Source: Pseudomonas mohnii
GTDB lineage: Bacteria; Pseudomonadota; Gammaproteobacteria; Pseudomonadales; Pseudomonadaceae
DNA: 64,000 nucleotides
NCBI RefSeq assembly: GCF_900105115.1
Contig: NZ_FNRV01000001.1
Coordinates: forward strand, 3,829,501-3,893,500
Direction: 5' to 3'
A program made the translations under genes and the position numbers. Positions 7,491-15,279 of the stretch are shown here, piece by piece (within the stretch, counting starts at the first letter, position 1; every line of letters begins with the position of its first letter). The notes under the pieces are model-generated. The model did no database searches. It was not told where the DNA came from and worked only from the letters and a program-made list of their open reading frames with translations.

Positions 7491-9926
7491 TTACCACTTG
7501 TAGTTAATGCTGGCCATGACGTTGCGACGGTCGCCGTAGTAGCAATAGAAACCGTCACAGGTAGAGATGTATTCCTTGTCGAATACGTTGTTCGCATTGA
7601 CGGCCACACTGACGCCCTTGAGCGTATTGTTCAGACGGCCCAGGTCGTAATGAACAGCGGCGTCATAGACGGTGTAGGAATCGGTATGGCCGTCTGATTT
7701 ATCGCGCACGAAGTCCATGCTGCCGATGGCAATGTTGTCGGTCTCGCCGATGTAGCGCACGCCGAATCCAAGTCCAAAACCATCCAGCACACCCGTATGC
7801 CAGGTGTAGTCAGCCCAGGCAGAGACCTGGTTTTCCGGCGTCAGTGGCAGTGGGCGATTTTGGTCCAGGGGGCTGGTGACTTTGGTCATCTTGGTGTTGG
7901 CGTAGGTATAGGCTGCGGTCAATTTGAGGTTTTCGTTGACGTCACCGGTTGCTTCCAGCTCGAAGCCGCGCACCTTGGCTTCACCCAGCGGGCGCGATAC
8001 GCCAAGGGTGTCACTGAGCACGATGTCTTTTCGCGTCAGGTCATAGGCGGCTGCGGTGAACAGCATGTCGCTGCCTGGCGGTTGGTACTTGAGCCCCACT
8101 TCGTATTGCTGGCCGGTCCCCGGGCGAAACGCCTGGCCATTGGCCCCACCCGCTTCGGCCTGAAAGGACTCGGCGTAGGAGACGTAAGGTGTGAAGCCGG
8201 AATCGAACACATAGCTGAGGGCGGCATTGCCGGTAAAGGCGGTGTCGTTACGGGTGTCCCTGGCGTCGTTCAGGTTGTAGAAGGTCGAGTCGGTGTGCAG
8301 CCAGTCCTGCCGACCGCCCAGAGTCAGGCGCCAGTTATCGAGGGCCATCTGGTCCTGAACATAGAGGCCTGTGTCATGGGTCTTCTGGTTGTAATCATTG
8401 AACGCGGTGTAGCTGACGTTGCTGAAGTCCTTGCCGTAAATCGGGTTGATGATGTTGCTGGTCGGTGCGCTGCCATACAGCCATTGGTAGTTGGTGTTGA
8501 CACGCTGATGGTCAAGTCCCAGCAACACGGTGTGCTTGAGCGGGCCCGTTTCAAAATCGGCCTGGAAGTTGTTATCCACGGCGAACTGGCTGATGTCTTC
8601 ATTGACGATGTTGGCGCCCCGGGCCACGGTGCCGTCGTCACTGACCGAACCATAAAACCCGCCTGCGGTGATGCCCTGGAAGGACAGGTCGCTCTTGGTA
8701 TAGCGCAGGTTCTGACGGAACTGCCAAACGTCGTCCATCCGGTGCTCAAAGGCATAACCCAGGGCGTAGTAAGTCTTGTCGTAGAACTCCCATTGCGGAT
8801 CGCCGAGGTTCTTGTGGAATTTCACCTCGCCGGCAGGCGATGAAAGCTTGGTGCCTTGCAACGGCAGGAACTGACTGGTGTTGCCGGTATCGTCACGGTT
8901 GAACTGGCTGAGGAAGGTCAGTCGGGTATCGGGATCAATGTTCCAGGTAAGGCTGGGAGCGATGTTGTAGCGTTTATCGTCGTCGTGCTCGATGGTGGTG
9001 TTGCTGTCCCGTACCACGCCGCTGACGCGGTAAAGCAAACGCCCTTCATCGTCGACGGGGCCGGTGCTGTCGAAGCTGATCTGCTTGCGCTGATAGCTGC
9101 CGATCTGCAGTTGCACTTCGTGACTGGTAAAGGCGTCGGGGCGGCGGCTGACCATATCGATCAACCCGCCGGGCGGCGTCTGGCCGTACACCGAGGAAGC
9201 CGGGCCGCGCAGCAGGGCCACGCGTTCAAGATCCCAGGTTTCCATTTTCGGCATGGTGTAGGCGCCCTTGGGGAGCGGCAAGCCATCGAGAAACTGGGTC
9301 GGTTCAAATCCGCGCACCTTCAGCCACTCGGCGCGGCTGTCGCTGCCGTAGCTGCTCGCGACGACGCCCGGCATGTAACGCACGGCGTCATCCAGATTCT
9401 GCACGGCGCGATCTTGCATCTGCTCGCGAGTGGCAACCGAAATCGAGCGCGGCACTTCGGCCAGAGCGGTGTCGGTCTTGGTCCCGGCGGCCGTGCGCTT
9501 GGCCAGGTAGCCTTGCACCGGTCCCCAGGCGCTTTCAGTGTCTTGCACGCCGATCACGCTGGTCGCCGGCAGGGCCAACGCACCCTCGGGCACGGCCGCC
9601 AGGCTGTAGGTGCCGCTGCCGCTCTGCTCCAGTTGCAGGCCGCTGCCGCGCAAGGCTTCACGCAGGGCGCCAGGGGCGTCGAACTGGCCTTTGACCGGTG
9701 CCGAGGTCTTGCCCGCCGCCAGTGACGGATTGAGTGACAAGGCCAGACCGGCCTGGCTGGCGATCTGGTTCAACGTGCTGGCCAGGGGGGCGGCCGGCAG
9801 GTTGTAGGCGCGAACGCTGGAGGCTAGTTCAGCGGCAATCAGTTGGCTACTGGCCAGGGGGGCGTAAAGCGCAATGGCAACCGCCAGCAAACGGGGGCGC
9901 AACAAGGTGTCTGGTGAACGGGACAT
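7491..9926 (-). CDS. fiuA: TonB-dependent hydroxamate siderophore receptor, FiuA-like
   Basis: 811 residues. A signal peptide occupies residues 1-31. A secretin/TonB N-terminal signalling (STN) domain follows at about 35-95 (YNLPAAPLASTLNQIASQAG), marking a transducer that talks to an anti-sigma factor. The plug is at about 130-245 (EVPRSISVATREQMQDR, then LRGPASSVYGQTPPGG) and the 22-strand barrel runs to the terminal aromatic residue (NYKW). The extracellular loop Cys pair CDGFYCYYGD near the C-terminus is typical of FhuA/FiuA-type ferrichrome receptors. The ECF sigma and FecR gene upstream reproduce the fiuI-fiuR-fiuA order of P. aeruginosa. Ligand probably ferrichrome or a similar hydroxamate. 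Confidence 0.85.
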   Translation of the reverse strand: MSRSPDTLLRPRLLAVAIALYAPLASSQLIAAELASSVRAYNLPAAPLASTLNQIASQAGLALSLNPSLAAGKTSAPVKGQFDAPGALREALRGSGLQLEQSGSGTYSLAAVPEGALALPATSVIGVQDTESAWGPVQGYLAKRTAAGTKTDTALAEVPRSISVATREQMQDRAVQNLDDAVRYMPGVVASSYGSDSRAEWLKVRGFEPTQFLDGLPLPKGAYTMPKMETWDLERVALLRGPASSVYGQTPPGGLIDMVSRRPDAFTSHEVQLQIGSYQRKQISFDSTGPVDDEGRLLYRVSGVVRDSNTTIEHDDDKRYNIAPSLTWNIDPDTRLTFLSQFNRDDTGNTSQFLPLQGTKLSSPAGEVKFHKNLGDPQWEFYDKTYYALGYAFEHRMDDVWQFRQNLRYTKSDLSFQGITAGGFYGSVSDDGTVARGANIVNEDISQFAVDNNFQADFETGPLKHTVLLGLDHQRVNTNYQWLYGSAPTSNIINPIYGKDFSNVSYTAFNDYNQKTHDTGLYVQDQMALDNWRLTLGGRQDWLHTDSTFYNLNDARDTRNDTAFTGNAALSYVFDSGFTPYVSYAESFQAEAGGANGQAFRPGTGQQYEVGLKYQPPGSDMLFTAAAYDLTRKDIVLSDTLGVSRPLGEAKVRGFELEATGDVNENLKLTAAYTYANTKMTKVTSPLDQNRPLPLTPENQVSAWADYTWHTGVLDGFGLGFGVRYIGETDNIAIGSMDFVRDKSDGHTDSYTVYDAAVHYDLGRLNNTLKGVSVAVNANNVFDKEYISTCDGFYCYYGDRRNVMASINYKW

Positions 9927-10103
9927 ACGGCGGCTCCTGAAAGGGAATACTTCTCAATTGCCTAGGTGCCGAGCGAAAAGTAAAAAGTGATAGGGCGGGA
10001 TGAAAATAATTTCGATTCAGTTATTTCGAGGTCATCGCGGACCAGCAGGAGCCGGTTTGCCCAGCTATGCCCTTTAAGGCTCCGCGTTTATCCAATGAGC
10101 ATG

Positions 10104-10148
10104 GCGTTATCGTTAACGACCATCGCTGGCAGGCCAGCTCCTACAGGG
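10104..10148. repeat. Partial composite REP overlapping the fiuR stop codon
   Basis: This is the right half of the composite element: GCGTTATCGTTAACGACCAT then GGCCAGCTCCTACAGGG, in the orientation of the 19661 copy. It enters the last codons of fiuR, whose stop (complement of CTA, 10141-10143) lies inside the arm. The rest of the 214-base fiuR-fiuA gap is AT-rich and should hold the sigma-dependent fiuA promoter, which I cannot place with confidence. Confidence 0.65.
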
Positions 10149-11124
10149 GATTGCGCTTGGCCTCAGTCTTCGCCGCCACCGTCACCCACCACTGTGTGTG
10201 CTGCTCAATCTGCACCGGCAGGGTTGGCAGCAGGGCGTCCAGCGCCAGATTGGTGTCCTTGAGCGGGAAGCTGCCGGTGATCCGCAGGTCGGCCACCTCC
10301 GGCGCCACACCCAGATGCCCACGGCGATAGCGGCCGAGTTCGTGCACCAGGTCTCCCAGCCGCGCGTTGTCCACCACCAGCATGCCGCGGGTCCAGGCAT
10401 CGGCGCCGAGGCCGAGCGCAGCCACCGGGCCCAGGCCGTCGTTGCGTATCAGCACTTGCTGGCCTTCGCGCAGGATTTGCTCTTGCGGGCTCGATTCAGG
10501 GTGTGCGGCCACCGCCGACTGCAGCACGCTCAGGCGCGTCCCTTCTGCTTCGCGCTTGACCAGAAAACGCGTGCCCAGGGCGCGCATGCTGCCTTCGCGG
10601 GTTTCGACGATAAACGGTCGGGCATCGCCATGGGCGGTTTCGACCAGGATCTCGCCTTCCTGAAGAATGACCCGGCGCTGCTTCTCGTCGAAGCGAACGT
10701 CCACGGCGCTGTGGGTGTTGAGGTTGATCAGCGTGCCGTCGGCCAGGCGCAGGGTGCGTTGTTCGCCAGTGGCGGTGCGCTGGTCCGCCAGCCAATAGTC
10801 GAGCGGCAGGTAACGATCTGCGGTGAACAGCGCCAGGCCCATCACGGCGACGACGCTGGCCATGCCGCTGCCAAGCTTGCGCATGCGTCGGCGAAGGCTT
10901 TCGCGCGATTGCAGCAGGGCGGTGCGGGCCGGGCCGCTGGCGACGCTGAAACGCTGGTCGAGCATGCCCAACTGGCGCCAGGCGCGAGCGTGTTCTTCGT
11001 GGGCGGCATGCCATTTGGAGAACGCTTCGCGCTCGACCGGGTTGCCGGAATCCAGCGACAGCTGCCAGGCAATCGCCGCGTCCAGCACCTGTGCCGACAC
11101 CGGCCTGGAACTGATCGGGTTCAT
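10141..11124 (-). CDS. fiuR: FecR-type anti-sigma factor, FiuR-like
   Basis: 327 residues. The N-terminal DUF4880 anti-sigma part has AIAWQLSLDSGNPVEREAF, then HARAWRQL at about 45. One TM helix is near residues 87-107 (MASVVAVMGLALFTADRYL). The FecR domain is at 115-215 (GEQRTLRLADGTLINLNTHS, FIVETREGSMRALGTRF), followed by the secretin-like C-terminal domain that contacts the receptor STN domain (FPLKDTNLALDALLPTLPV). It transmits the receptor-occupied signal to the sigma factor across the inner membrane. It overlaps fiuI by four bases (ATGA). Confidence 0.88.
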   Translation of the reverse strand: MNPISSRPVSAQVLDAAIAWQLSLDSGNPVEREAFSKWHAAHEEHARAWRQLGMLDQRFSVASGPARTALLQSRESLRRRMRKLGSGMASVVAVMGLALFTADRYLPLDYWLADQRTATGEQRTLRLADGTLINLNTHSAVDVRFDEKQRRVILQEGEILVETAHGDARPFIVETREGSMRALGTRFLVKREAEGTRLSVLQSAVAAHPESSPQEQILREGQQVLIRNDGLGPVAALGLGADAWTRGMLVVDNARLGDLVHELGRYRRGHLGVAPEVADLRITGSFPLKDTNLALDALLPTLPVQIEQHTQWWVTVAAKTEAKRNPL

Positions 11125-11639
11125 GTCGGCTCACCGTACAGCGCGATGTAGCACTGCCGAATGCCCTGGGCCAGGTACTGACGCACCCGTGGTACCGATA
11201 CGCCCAGGCGTTCGGCGATTTGCGCGTGATTGAGGCCGTCGAGACGGTTGTAGAGAAACGCCGCCCGCGCCTTGCTCGACAGTTTGCCGAGCAGGCGATC
11301 GATGTTTTTCAGGTCTTCAAGGATCATTTGCTGTTCTTCCACCGACGGTTGCTCGGCTTCGGGTATCAGCATCAGTTCGGTCAGGTAAGCCTGTTCCAGT
11401 GCGGCTCTACGGAAGTGGTCAAACAGCAGGCCTTTGGCAATGGCCACCAGAAAGGCCCGAGGCTCGCGCGGTTCCTTCAATTGCTCACGGCCGAGCAAAC
11501 GCACGAACGTGTCCTGACTCAGGTCTTCGGCCCGTTGCGGGCAGGCAACGTTGCGCCGAAGCCAGGCCAACAGCCAACCGCGATGGTCGCGATATAACGC
11601 ACCGACGAGCTCATTCTGGGGGCTTGGGACTGACGTCAC
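11121..11639 (-). CDS. fiuI: ECF (iron-starvation) sigma factor, FiuI-like
   Basis: 172 residues from a GTG at 11639 (weak ribosome site). Region 2 is LAWLRRNVACPQRAEDLSQDTFVRLL (about residues 24-50). Region 4 is the helix-turn-helix at about 130-160 (LNHAQIAERLGVSVPRVRQY). The FecI-like group of sigma-70 factors directs RNA polymerase to the promoter of the matching TonB receptor when its siderophore is bound. First gene of the fiuI-fiuR pair; a Fur-box-like dyad lies just upstream, as expected for repression under iron sufficiency. Confidence 0.88.
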   Translation of the reverse strand: MTSVPSPQNELVGALYRDHRGWLLAWLRRNVACPQRAEDLSQDTFVRLLGREQLKEPREPRAFLVAIAKGLLFDHFRRAALEQAYLTELMLIPEAEQPSVEEQQMILEDLKNIDRLLGKLSSKARAAFLYNRLDGLNHAQIAERLGVSVPRVRQYLAQGIRQCYIALYGEPT

Positions 11640-11663
11640 GTAGCATTACCGATTGGGAAGCGT

Positions 11664-11684
11664 TAACTAACGAGAATAGTTCGC
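11664..11684 (-). promoter_or_regulatory. Candidate Fur box upstream of fiuI
   Basis: The dyad AACTA-N7-TAGTT (11665-11681) contains GAGAATAGTT, close to the GAGAATGATT half of pseudomonad Fur boxes. It is 25-45 bases upstream of the fiuI start. Match to the full 19-base consensus is only moderate. Confidence 0.4.
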
Positions 11685-11748
11685 GATTGTGTCAGAGGCG
11701 GGGGAGGTAAAGCAATTGGCGTTGGTCGGGAGACCGCGTCATCGTTTA

Positions 11749-11806
11749 TCGCGGGCAAGCCACAAGGTTATGCACAATTCCTGTGGGAGTGCGGCTTGCC
11801 CGCGAT
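11749..11806. repeat. REP element pair
   Basis: TCGCGGGCAAGCC and GGCTTGCCCGCGA arms, the CCTGTGGGAGTGCGGCTTGC variant, in the gap between fiuI and the exonuclease gene. Confidence 0.7.
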
Positions 11807-11829
11807 GAGGCCGGAACAGAGGTTGAAGA

Positions 11830-12537
11830 TCAGAAGGACGGTGTGCGCTGCCGTCGCTTCCACTGATTCAAGCGCTGCTGCAAATTCAACGGGCTATGAA
11901 TCTGCTGCTGCCGTGCCCGGCTGAACAGGATCAGCGCCAATTCGGCGGTCGCCAGGGCATCGGCGCTGGCGTTGTGGCGCTCGAAGACTTCGAGCTTGAA
12001 CCAGTCGATCCACTCGTCCAGCCCGGCTTCGCGGATGTTGGCTTGCGGGCACAGCAGCGGGGCGATGTCCGCCACATCCAGAAAGGGATGCTGCAACTTG
12101 TAGCCCAGATGATCTTTCAAGGCGCGGCCGAGCATGTGTTGATCGAAAGGCGCATGGAAGGCCAGGATCGGGCTGTCACCGACGTACTCCATGAATTCGA
12201 CCAATGCCAGCGCCGGGTCACTGCCGGCGGCAATCGCGCTGGGGCCGATGCCGTGGATCAATACGCTGGGACCGAGTTTGACTTCGGTGCACTGCAGGGT
12301 GCGTTCGAATTGCTGGCTGAAATCAATCGCGCCGTCCTCGATCACCACTGCGCCGATGGACAGCACGCGGTCCTTGTTCAGGTTCAGCCCGGTGGTTTCC
12401 AGGTCCAGTACGACCCAGCGCTGTTCGCGCAGGCTGCATTCACTCAGCCCAGTCGGTGTTGGCAAGCGTTGCAGGCGAAGTTGCAGCTCCCCGGACAGTA
12501 TCGGGCCGGCCGGGCGCAGCCATGAAAACAGGCTCAT
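11830..12537 (-). CDS. 3'-5' exonuclease, DnaQ-like DEDDh family
   Basis: 235 residues. All DEDDh motifs are visible: VVLDLETTGLN (Asp45, Glu47), the central Asp in AFHAPFDQHML, and the last pair in HNASADALATAEL (His and Asp). Predicted cytosolic single-strand exonuclease related to the DNA polymerase III epsilon subunit but free-standing, with a 40-residue N-terminal extension. Its ATG overlaps the stop of the cNMP/CBS gene by four bases (ATGA), so the two are translationally coupled; that pairing is widely conserved in bacteria encoding DUF294 proteins, suggesting a joint role that is not established. Confidence 0.85.
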   Translation of the reverse strand: MSLFSWLRPAGPILSGELQLRLQRLPTPTGLSECSLREQRWVVLDLETTGLNLNKDRVLSIGAVVIEDGAIDFSQQFERTLQCTEVKLGPSVLIHGIGPSAIAAGSDPALALVEFMEYVGDSPILAFHAPFDQHMLGRALKDHLGYKLQHPFLDVADIAPLLCPQANIREAGLDEWIDWFKLEVFERHNASADALATAELALILFSRARQQQIHSPLNLQQRLNQWKRRQRTPSF

Positions 12538-14519
12538 AGCTGATACCGCAGGGTCAGGCTGCTTTGCAGGCGTTGGGCCTGGCGCAGCGATTCACGCAGG
12601 ATGCGTCGGTCCAGATGATTGAGGCTGTCCGGGTCCACGCGGTTGGAGTAGGGCAGGTTTTCCCGGGTCTGGCGTTGATGTTGCTGCATGCGGGTTTGCT
12701 GAATGAAGTGATACGCCTCTTCATACGCTGCACCGTCCAGGGCGTCGATGACCTCCTTGTCGACCAACTGGCGAAACCGCTCCAGCGTATTGTTCGCTTC
12801 GACGCCGTTGGCCAGGGCCAGTAAACGTGCAGCATCGACGAACGGGGTCAGGCCCTGGACCTTCAGGTCGAGGGTGGCCTTCTCGCCATTTTTCCGGGCC
12901 AGCACAAACTCACGGAAACGGCCCACGGGTGGACGATTGCGTAAGGCGTTCTCGGCCATCATGCGCTGGAACAAGCGGTTGTCGCCGACTTGATCGAGAA
13001 TTCCGCGCCGCAACTGTTCGCAGCCTTGCTCGCTGCCCCAGACCACGCGCAAATCGAAATAGATACTCGAACCGAGCAGGTTCTCCGGCGTTGCCTCGCG
13101 GATAAATGCTGCAAAACGCCGAGCCCATTCGCTTCGGGACAAACACAGCTCGGGGTTGCCGGCCATGATGTTGCCCTTGCACAGGGTGAAGCCGCACAGG
13201 GCCAGGCTCTGGTTGATCTGCTGGGCGATGGGCAGCAACTTGCCGCGAATTTCAGCGGCGTGGGCGGCGTCCCGCGCTTCAAAGATGATGCCGTTGTCCT
13301 GATCCGTGTGCAGGGTTTGCTCGCGGCGGCCTTCGCTGCCGAAACACAGCCAACTGAACGGCACGCCGGGGTCGCCTTTCTCGGCCAGGGTCAACTCGAT
13401 CACCCGGCACACGGTGTGGTCGTTGAGCAGGGTGATGATGTGGGTGATTTGGGTCGAAGACGCGCCGTGGGCCAGCATGCGTTCCACCAGTTGACCGATC
13501 TCGCCGCGCAGGGTGACCAGGTTTTCCACACGCTGGGCGCTGCGAATGGTGCGCGCCAGGTGCACCAGGTCGACCCGTTGCAGGGAAAACAGGTCACGTT
13601 CCGAGACCACACCGCACAGGCGCTGGTTCTTGACCAGGCAGACGTGGGCGATGTGGCGCTCGGTCATGGCAATGGCGGCGTCAAAGGCGCTGTGATCCGG
13701 CGACAGGAAAAACGGCGCATGGGTCATGTGCCGTTCGATGGTTTCGTTGAAGTCATTCGTGCCGTTGGCCACGACCTGACGCAAGTCACGCAGGGTGAAA
13801 ATCCCCAGCGGCGCCTTTTGCGCATCGACCACCACAATGCTGCCCACCTGCTGTTCATGCATCAGGGTCACGGCTTCGCGCAGGGGTGTCTCCGGGCTGC
13901 AGGTCACCGGATGGCGCATGGCCAATTCGCCGAGGCGGGTGTTGAGCGAGTATTGGGTGCCGAGGGTTTCCACGGCCTTTTGCTGGACCTGCTGGTTGAC
14001 CTGATCCAACAGACTACTGACGCCGCGTAGGGCAAAGTCGCGGAAGGTGCTGGAAATGGCGAACAGTTTGATGAACGCGAGCTTGTTCAGCTGTAGGCAA
14101 AAAGTGTCTTCGGCGGCGAGATGCTCGGTGCGGGTCGCCCGCTCGCCCAGCAACGCGGCGAGGGGAAAACACTCGCCGGTGGTGATTTCGAAGGTCGTTT
14201 CAGTGCCGCCCTTGGCCGTGTGCGGACGTTCGCCCACGACCCGGCCCTGCTTGACGATGTAAAAGTGTTCAACCGGGCCATCGGCAGGCTTGATGATGCT
14301 TTCGCCGGGCGCATAAAAACGCAGCTGACACTGCTCAACCAGGTACGCCAGGTGCGCGTGTTCCATTTGATTGAAGGGCGGGAAGCGCTGAAGGAATTGC
14401 AAGGTGCCCTGGATGTTCTGCAACACCGCGGTTTTCCCTGCCTGTGTGAAGGCGTCCGCTTTACTCATAACCATAACCGCAGTCTTGTTGGATTTTTTGT
14501 CGTCGGATGACTCGGCCAT
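12534..14519 (-). CDS. cNMP-binding / CBS / DUF294 nucleotidyltransferase-like protein
   Basis: 661 residues from ATG at 14519; a shorter start at MSKADAFTQ (codon 18) is a real alternative. Order of domains: a cyclic-nucleotide-binding fold at about 45-165 (RFYAPGESIIKPADGPVEHF); two CBS repeats at about 200-325 (VTCSPETPLREAVTLMHEQQ, HMTHAPFFLSPDHSAFDAAI); DUF294/GlnD-like nucleotidyltransferase core at about 370-470 with SEGRREQTLHTDQDNGII, which retains both metal-binding Asp residues; and a helical C-terminal domain. It probably senses adenine nucleotides and modifies a target by nucleotidyl transfer, but the target is unknown. Coupled to the exonuclease gene. Confidence 0.82.
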   Translation of the reverse strand: MAESSDDKKSNKTAVMVMSKADAFTQAGKTAVLQNIQGTLQFLQRFPPFNQMEHAHLAYLVEQCQLRFYAPGESIIKPADGPVEHFYIVKQGRVVGERPHTAKGGTETTFEITTGECFPLAALLGERATRTEHLAAEDTFCLQLNKLAFIKLFAISSTFRDFALRGVSSLLDQVNQQVQQKAVETLGTQYSLNTRLGELAMRHPVTCSPETPLREAVTLMHEQQVGSIVVVDAQKAPLGIFTLRDLRQVVANGTNDFNETIERHMTHAPFFLSPDHSAFDAAIAMTERHIAHVCLVKNQRLCGVVSERDLFSLQRVDLVHLARTIRSAQRVENLVTLRGEIGQLVERMLAHGASSTQITHIITLLNDHTVCRVIELTLAEKGDPGVPFSWLCFGSEGRREQTLHTDQDNGIIFEARDAAHAAEIRGKLLPIAQQINQSLALCGFTLCKGNIMAGNPELCLSRSEWARRFAAFIREATPENLLGSSIYFDLRVVWGSEQGCEQLRRGILDQVGDNRLFQRMMAENALRNRPPVGRFREFVLARKNGEKATLDLKVQGLTPFVDAARLLALANGVEANNTLERFRQLVDKEVIDALDGAAYEEAYHFIQQTRMQQHQRQTRENLPYSNRVDPDSLNHLDRRILRESLRQAQRLQSSLTLRYQL

Positions 14520-14727
14520 GGTCGGCCCCTGCGGTCCGGGTGCCCATTGGACGTAAGTCTAGGTAGGTGATGTGTGTGAGGGAATGTCGGAATAGCCTTA
14601 CGCAATTGTGCGAAAAACCTCGCAGCCTCCCTATTGGAAAAATATCCGACGAAGTGCACATTGAAGGTCTGCTTAGCGATGTCTGACCACTGTGCTAGGG
14701 AATTGAACTGAATATGTAGAGAAAGCC

Positions 14728-15174
14728 ATGTCCGACCACGATATTTTGAGTGACGCCGAGCGCGAGGCGCTCAGTGCCATCATGCTGGAACCTGACTTGC
14801 CGCCGCAGCGCGTGCTGATCGTCGATGACGATAAAGACGCCCGGGAATTGTTGTCAGAGATTCTGGCGCTGGACGGGATTCGCTGCCTGACCGCCGCCAG
14901 TGGCGAGACCGCACTCAAAATGCTGGCAGAGAAACCGGCGATTGGCCTGGTGATCACCGATCTGCGAATGGGCCACATAGACGGCCTGGATCTGATCCGC
15001 CGGGTGCGTGAGTCGGAGCGGGCGGCGATGCCGATCATCATCGTCTCGGGGGATGCCGACGTGAAAGACGCCATTGCGGCGATGCATTTGAGTGTGGTGG
15101 ATTTCCTGCTCAAGCCGATTGATAGCGGTCAGTTGCTGGCGCTGGTGAAGCATGAGTTGGGGATGGAGTCTTAG
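14728..15174 (+). CDS. Single-domain response regulator
   Basis: 148 residues, almost entirely one receiver domain from about 27 on. Acidic pocket VLIVDDDKDAR (Asp33-35), phosphoacceptor Asp78 in VITDLRMG, the conserved Ser in IIIVSGDADV, and Lys in FLLKPID. The 25-residue N-terminal lead (DILSDAEREALSAIML) is an amphipathic helix. No DNA-binding or enzymatic output domain, so it acts through protein contacts or as a phosphate sink. No histidine kinase is nearby. It is followed by a strong bidirectional terminator. Confidence 0.88.
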   Translation: MSDHDILSDAEREALSAIMLEPDLPPQRVLIVDDDKDARELLSEILALDGIRCLTAASGETALKMLAEKPAIGLVITDLRMGHIDGLDLIRRVRESERAAMPIIIVSGDADVKDAIAAMHLSVVDFLLKPIDSGQLLALVKHELGMES

Positions 15175-15225
15175 GCCAGACCTGTCAGCGCCGCTCGCTC
15201 CCACAGGGAATCGCATTTGCAAAAG

Positions 15226-15257
15226 AAAAAGCCCTGATCGTTCGATCAGGGCTTTTT
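15226..15257. terminator. Bidirectional rho-independent terminator
   Basis: Perfect 15-base arms (AAAAAGCCCTGATCG / CGATCAGGGCTTTTT) with a TT loop, flanked by A and T runs. It sits between the convergent response regulator and malate synthase genes and can serve both. Confidence 0.9.
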
Positions 15258-15279
15258 CATGTCCGGCGCAAACGCTCAG

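Noticed and set aside
9940..10060. ECF-type promoter and second Fur-like dyad (GAAAATAATTTC) upstream of fiuA
   Set aside because: The AT-rich segment is suggestive, but neither -35/-10 elements nor a full Fur box could be aligned convincingly.
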